From Prostheceraeus crozeri (lineage: Eukaryota > Platyhelminthes > Polycladida > Euryleptidae): 64,000 bases of DNA. Shown piece by piece: positions 58,299 to 64,000 of the stretch. Each line of letters begins with the position of its first letter. Within the stretch, counting starts at the first letter, position 1. Location of the stretch: contig CAJQUW010016997.1 of the NCBI GenBank assembly GCA_907163375.1, positions 34,415 to 98,414 on the forward strand, read 5' to 3'. Position numbers and translations under genes: made by a program. Under the pieces are notes generated by a model. It did not search any database. It had not been told where the DNA came from and saw nothing but the letters and a program-made list of their open reading frames with translations.

Positions 58299-58664
58299 GA
58301 CCTCGGACAACCGATCTAATGATTCAATGCCGCCGGCTTTCACGAGGTCGAAATGATATTTTTTTAATGTTCCTTACTCTTGGCACCACCATGAAAATGG
58401 CTTGCCGGCTGGGAATCGAACCCAGTCTTCGAACTGCTAACGTGACATGAAGATCACCAAGACCAGCGAAGCACGCCCTCCATGATCGTGTCAAGAGCAA
58501 GTAAAGCTTTCAGCGCGCATTATGACGTACCTTCCTGGTTTGTTTATATAACAATAGCAACCGCTTCCAGGCGACCTCGGACAATCGATCTAATGATTCA
58601 ATGCCGCCGGCTTTCACGAGGTCGAAATGATATTTTTTAATGCACCTTCCTCTTCACACCACCA
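58299..58664 (-). mobile_element. tRNA-derived SINE-like unit between ~92-bp direct repeats
   Basis: A block starting CGACCTCGGACAA(C/T)CGATC, containing GCCGCCGGCTTTCACGAGG, occurs at 58299-58390 and again at 58572-58664 with few changes. Between them, on the minus strand, CTGGGTTCGATTCCCAG forms a perfect T stem-loop and B box, followed by CCGGCAAGCCA, and a weaker A-box-like TGGTCTTGGTGA lies upstream. This reads as a tRNA-derived SINE head with repeated body segments. It is not a functional tRNA, because the acceptor stem does not pair. Confidence 0.55.
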
Positions 58665-58669
58665 AGCTC

Positions 58670-61600
58670 TTTTTAATAAAATAGCTAAAAAGACAATATA
58701 ATATGTGCCTGCTCATTAAGTCACTGTATTCGTGTGTAAATAGATGGACAGATGAATGATCAGAGATTTTAACCAAATCAAAGAATTAGAGGATATTGCG
58801 AATTTTCAAATAATGGGAACATTCTGAGTCGATTCGACACGAGAATGACCATGAATTAACAAATCGAACTCTAAAATGCCTACTGCCAATACCGAGTGTT
58901 TGGATGGTGATGGATTCCAGTGAAGTGTAAATGCATAGCATTACGACGTTACAATTTTCAAAAAGATCTATTTGAAAATTTTGTGAACATATAGCGGATC
59001 TGGATAGACAGTGTGATATGAATCACTTAACTTTGTTTTCAACCAGATTTTGAAATTTTCATTGCTTGGTTGAAGGTCTTAAGACAAAACTGTCATTTTT
59101 CCGTTGCGGTGTCGTTTATAAGAAAAAAGAGTTTCGCGAATCCGATTTTTATTCAAAACTAGTAAGGCCCCCGGACTTCGTCCAGGATTTATATGCATAA
59201 GTATGTTAAATTAAGACAGTGCACATTGTATGTATGCACATTGTTGCATACCAAGTTTACCAACTCATTCGCCTACACTGATTGGCTGTCTTACCATTTA
59301 GATCGCGTTCTCATTGGCTGTTGCTGAATCGGTCGTGAAACATTAGAATCAATGAGACGCATGTCTAGCGAGGCAATTTTTTAAAGCAAATGAGGAGTTC
59401 ATTTGTAAATTTAATGTAGTTACTTGTGTAATTAATATTTTTTCGGTAAAAATTTACACAAAAGTCTACTTTTCTCTGTAATTATGATACTTAGGGAAAT
59501 GAGACCGGGCGGTTTTAACTACAAATTTTTTGTTCTATTAAATGGTAGTATCATATTGGCGTAAAGTTTCATGGTTTAGGAGGAGTTTGTCGGCGTTTTG
59601 CATTTTATATATAAGATAAAAACTCGCAAATCAAAAAGGCGAATTTTCGTGCCTGGTGAGGTACCGTCGTCAGGCCAAAGTTAAGCAGCACTAAAAAAAT
59701 GTCTTATATACCGTGGACCCGTTCAGCGCGTCACTGCCTCGTTGCTTCGTGTAGTATCTTTCACTAAATGTACTCCGGTGCCAGTTCGTCTGCCGTGTTA
59801 GTACTATTGAACTTCGCCAATCCATGACGTGGTCTTCTTCAATGGAATGTTCCGCCTATGCCGATTTCTCTGGTTGTGGAAGTCTGCATGTGGCTTGATG
59901 TTGTTGAAGTCTGGCGTTAAGACTGTTCTTGGTTTTCCAAACGTATACCTTGTCGCATTCTTTGCATTCAATCTCGTACCACTCCACAGTGGTGCACAGA
60001 TTTTATATTAGTGCATTAAATAGCAAATTGTAAAAATGATAATTTTTCAATTTTTCTTGTCTTTATTACAGCATTTATCTAATTAATTATTTCATGATGG
60101 AGGTCAAATTTCCGTGGAAATTTGAATCTTTTTCTGGAAAATTTGGCGTCAAGGATGATGTTTTTGCAATCAAAAATAAGCTCTAAGGTACCGTACCTCA
60201 GAAAATTACCCAAATGTTGACATTCGCATGGAATTATTGCCCATATACTTAGTCGCATGGGCGCATTGAACAGGATCAATACAGAGGGATGATGACTTGT
60301 GGTAGCCGATTACCAAATCAGATGACGCATCACTTAACCAATGCGATGCTGAACCTTTAAGGAAAGGAGCATATACCAAATTTTGACCATATTCAGCCTG
60401 AGGGTTTGGAGCTCATCGAGGACACTGATAGAAGCGCTTTGCTAGATTAAAAAAAATACAAGTTTTTTCTAATTTTAATGTCATTGGATGTCTCATTCCC
60501 TATTTAGCCTGTATGTATATCTATAAAGGCAAGTAAATAGGAAAGTGCATTCTGTTGTGAAGTGAGAAGTCAATATGAAAGTCAGAAAAAGTAAATATCA
60601 TGTACAATTCGGTACGAGTGCAGCGGTAAAAGGTACAAATTAAATGAAAAATTGAAAGTCGACATTGATGGTATGATGAAACCCCTCGTTCGTTCTCTGA
60701 ATGATCAGGAATTGCGAAATAAGAGCAAGTTCACAGGCTACCGTCACAAGCAAGAAAATATCCCTCGCTGCAGCCTCTGGAGATGATCAAGTTTGCAAAC
60801 AGACTACAAGAGTATTGTTGAAACAGAGAAAAGTCGCAAATGAGTTGATGTCTCGATCAATAAACGCTTTCAATTTATAGTTCAAGAGTTTCGGAATGCT
60901 TGACAGGAGAATCCGTTTTTTGGATACCCGATGTTACGGCTCTCCTGCTTGCTAGCTTCCTGTTCGCCCTGTGACTTTAACACTACACTGCAAATGAAAC
61001 ACGACAAATTAAGCAAATTTCAGTGCGAATCCAAAATTGACTAGCATTTCGATAACTGAAGATACTAGACCGCGTTCACTCAAATTTCTATTGCTATCAT
61101 TTCGCACCGATGAATATTCCGTAACAGATGATTTGAGCTGTTAACTGGATCAATTAAGTATTTAGTTGGATCTAGCTAATTTTACTTTCTCATATTAAGG
61201 TTGCTCTGAATATTGCTTATAAACATCCTAAATAGTAGTAGATAAACTATATCTTTTCGTGCAGTATGAATAAAGTTTCGCTAATAAATCATTGTATGCC
61301 TAACTGCTCAACAGCACAGGTTGCGACATAGTGTGATTAAATCGCGGGCTGTGCATTTATAATTCTACTTCGCATCTTCATGTAATAATGCGAAAACATG
61401 TATAGAGAAATACTCATAAACTTCTAGTTTCTACAAATCAGAAACCTACTATCGATAAATTGTTTTCCATGAACCATGTATTTGGCTAGAGCACTTGGAG
61501 TTGCAGCGAGTGAATGAAATTTTAATGGGCGAGCCTCAGCCCTCTGTAGCACCCTATGCCCACGCAACTGTCGAGGCCACTTAGCCAAGTGTACCACTGT

Positions 61601-61890
61601 CTCAGCACTATCTTCACCATTTAATTGTGGGGCTTAACATTCTCTACATTGCTAGTTAGATCCTACAGTCGCTGATAATTTTGATTGATCTACATGTACA
61701 GAGCTGATCACAGAAAACTGACCAAATAAATTTCATTGATATTAAATCAATTCTCAAGTCTTACAATCATGTTGCTCATCAACGTGCCATACATCATTCG
61801 AGAGCTTCCATTCGAGACCTATGATAGAATTGTATCCGTTATTGTATTTGCTGAGCAGTCCTCAAAATATGAAAATTGTTCAATTTGCAG
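58670..61890. other. Intergenic, nothing recognised
   Basis: No coding motif, RNA gene or transposon end that I can support. Confidence 0.4.
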
Positions 61891-61893
61891 ATC

Positions 61894-62632
61894 GCATTTT
61901 TCCAAAGCGAAAACATGTAAGTATGTTAATGAATCAGGCACGGGGAGAAGGAGCATTTTCTGAGCTCTCTTTTGATATACTGGTAATCAAAATCTATGAA
62001 AAACTAGTGATATCGTGAAGTCATCACAAAATCATGACCACTTTGGTTGACAGTTCTACGCTCTCACTTCTTCATCAAACATGTTAGTGATTGGTATCAG
62101 AATCATTGCGATGTGAGCAATGCGAATATGCAAAGTTATATTCATATAAGTTCAATAGCTCTTTTTCAAACTTCTTCAATATTTTTTCTCATTTCCACAA
62201 AGTACACAAACAACATGTAAGGTGAACGAAGGTTCAAAACAAGACAATAAGCGAAGGCATGTCTTTGTTCTATCATAGCATCTGCCGATTGCTTACATTT
62301 ATTGTTTGTTTACTTCTGCGGAAATGAGGGAAATTATTGAAGAAGTTTGAAAAAGAGCTATTGAACTTATATGAATATAACTTACATATTCCCATTCCTC
62401 ACATCACAATGATTCTGAATATACCAAACAGTAACATATTTCATTAAAACGTGAGAACACAGCATTTCAACCAAAATGGTCATGATTTTATGATAACTTC
62501 ACGATATCACTAATTTTTTATAAGTTCACCGATTTTGATGACCAGTATGTCAAAAGGGAGCTCAAAAAATGCTCTTTCTCCCCATGCCTGATTCATTAAC
62601 ATACTCGCATGTTTTCGTTTTGAAAAAATGCC
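61894..62632. repeat. ~740-bp foldback palindrome, arms of ~320 bp
   Basis: The left arm (about 61894-62213) and right arm (about 62304-62632) are reverse complements with scattered substitutions and small indels, around a ~90-bp loop. Shared blocks include AGTATGTTAATGAATCAGGC, TAGTGATATCGTGAAGT, ATAAGTTCAATAGCTCTTT and CAAACTTCTTCAAT. It has no coding capacity. It resembles a foldback-type element. Confidence 0.8.
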
Positions 62633-62767
62633 ATTTGTAAATTGAGAAATTTATCAATTATGAAATATTTTTCATATATTTTCATATTTAAGGCACACTG
62701 AATACAGATAATCTAGGTGTTATACAGCGACATTACTCAAAATTCAAGCATCATTCAATGATGGCTT

Positions 62768-62878
62768 CAAGAGCCAAGAATAATTTGATCCTATCCTGTT
62801 TATTAAATTGATAAGAAAGGATCAAAAAAATGCTAAGTTGATAAATAAGAGAAGATCAAATCATTCTTGACTCTAACA
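62768..62878. repeat. Imperfect hairpin
   Basis: AGAGCCAAGAATAATTTGAT near 62770 pairs with ATCAAATCATTCTTGACTCT near 62857, with partial pairing continuing inward through TTTATTAAA and AAATAAG words. Confidence 0.6.
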
Positions 62879-62889
62879 GAATATATGAA

Positions 62890-64000
62890 TCCTAATTATT
62901 ATAACACTGTTGCCTTCAACTATCCATGCAAATGTTATGTAATAGATAATGCACAGATTTGAAATCATTATTTGCTATAATTACCGAGAGCCGCAGGCTC
63001 GAGGTTGTAATGGCAGATAATGACCGAGGGATTCATTCTACACTGTAAATCGCTCAATACCAATCACATACGAAGGATGCATACCAAAATTTTTATTTTG
63101 ATATATCTCTGTATTGTCTTGGTATATATTTGTATGCTTTTCGTTTGTTATTTCAAAGGTGGTATGCTTTACATACTAAAGCCATACCAGCACAATGTTC
63201 AAGGAAAGCATCAGTTATGTCTAAGGTATGTTGATTTAAGGCCCTTTGTCAATAAAGATCACACTAATGTTACTACTGTTCTGTTTAGTCATACTTTCAA
63301 TACTGAATTCGATTTTAATACACGTAAGTCTTAGGCATTTCATGAATAATCAATGAGTATTCAACCATCAACAATTATGCATTATGTAATTTTGAAATTA
63401 AGCATATTATCAATCTGAAATAAAAACACATTATAATTCATGAACGCAAAAATAGTTATGTTTGAGATATAAGTCAACATGATTGCACGAAAGATATCGT
63501 TAGAATGAATTGACGTTAATCAACTTGGCTCATAAAGTAGAGCTAACTAAACTTCCTGTTAATGTTGCTAGCCAAAGAGCAGTGACGACATACTCGAGGA
63601 GCATAAAATTAACGATAAATCTAATCTAGTAAATATCACACTATCAAACAAAAATACTCACGACTGATATTACTGAAACAAGTTATTTGAAAGTAGCATG
63701 TAAAACATATATATTTTTTATATATACATATCTTTATGTGACCTAAAGCTCTACATGCTAAATGCATACCAGAGGCATACGAATAAGGATGAATTTGCAT
63801 CGTGTCTCGTATATAAAGCATACCAACAACTCGAATGTCAGTGTAAAACAGCCAATCACAGATAGAATAGTTCGCATCGCTACATACCAATCACATACGA
63901 AAGTAAGTGAGATGTCGTATGAAAAACATACCAGATATCTGTAAGCATACGAGAATCTCGTATCAGATGCTAGTTTCAAATTGTATGTAATTTTATATAT
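62890..64000. other. AT-rich end of window with short dispersed repeats
   Basis: TACCAATCACATACGAA occurs near 63058 and again near 63886. AAAGCATACCA and related GCATACxA words recur between 63040 and 63960. No gene is recognised. Confidence 0.4.

Noticed and set aside
59655-59730. 5S rRNA-like words (AAAGTTAAGCAGCACT)
   Set aside because: Only about 15 bases resemble 5S rRNA. The internal control region and flanks do not follow.

Overview
The window is animal nuclear DNA, not bacterial or phage. It is AT-rich. Genes are split by GT-AG introns, polyadenylation-type AATAAA motifs occur, and most recognisable protein traces come from eukaryotic DNA transposons (hAT, piggyBac, Tc1/mariner, Tigger/pogo) and non-LTR retrotransposons. 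This mix suits an invertebrate, perhaps a marine one. The species cannot be named from sequence alone.

Region by region: (1) 145-8032, plus strand, is the 3' part of a multi-exon gene. Its core is a tandem array of 26 near-identical 51-nt exons (17 codons each, symmetric phase 0), plus one 42-nt relative. It ends in a basic exon and a cysteine-rich, PHD-like terminal exon. A piggyBac-type element with TTAA ends and a deleted catalytic core sits in one of the array introns. (2) 8452-11084 is a structurally complete hAT element with an open 618-aa transposase. (3) 13.1-13.8 kb holds foldback hairpins. (4) 15590-19108 is a satellite of about 20 monomers (173 and 183 bp) arranged in an 884-bp five-monomer higher-order repeat. 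(5) 19.1-29.9 kb is a graveyard of foldback, mariner, Tigger and LINE relics, with a (TA)n microsatellite. (6) 31953-32943 is a non-autonomous element with terminal inverted repeats. (7) 35.5-38.3 kb holds a tRNA-like SINE head, a piggyBac transposase pseudogene cleanly split by a 428-bp miniature element, and an hAT C-terminal relic. (8) 40234-43082 is an hAT-like element with a perfect 8-bp target duplication and a LINE fragment inside it. (9) 46092-47501 is an apparently intact single-exon gene for a 12-helix major facilitator transporter. It is the clearest ordinary host gene here. (10) 49.8-64 kb holds LINE and Tc1 relics, a 252-bp inverted duplication of a Tc1 transposase end, a tRNA-derived SINE with flanking repeats, and a ~740-bp foldback palindrome.

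The genes do not form an operon or a pathway. The best candidate for something undescribed is the tandem micro-exon array, whose protein would carry (ESVSFYQTQADEKMNAQ)n. Its length could change through exon skipping or unequal recombination without breaking the frame. The satellite and the many long hairpins are the other structural highlights.
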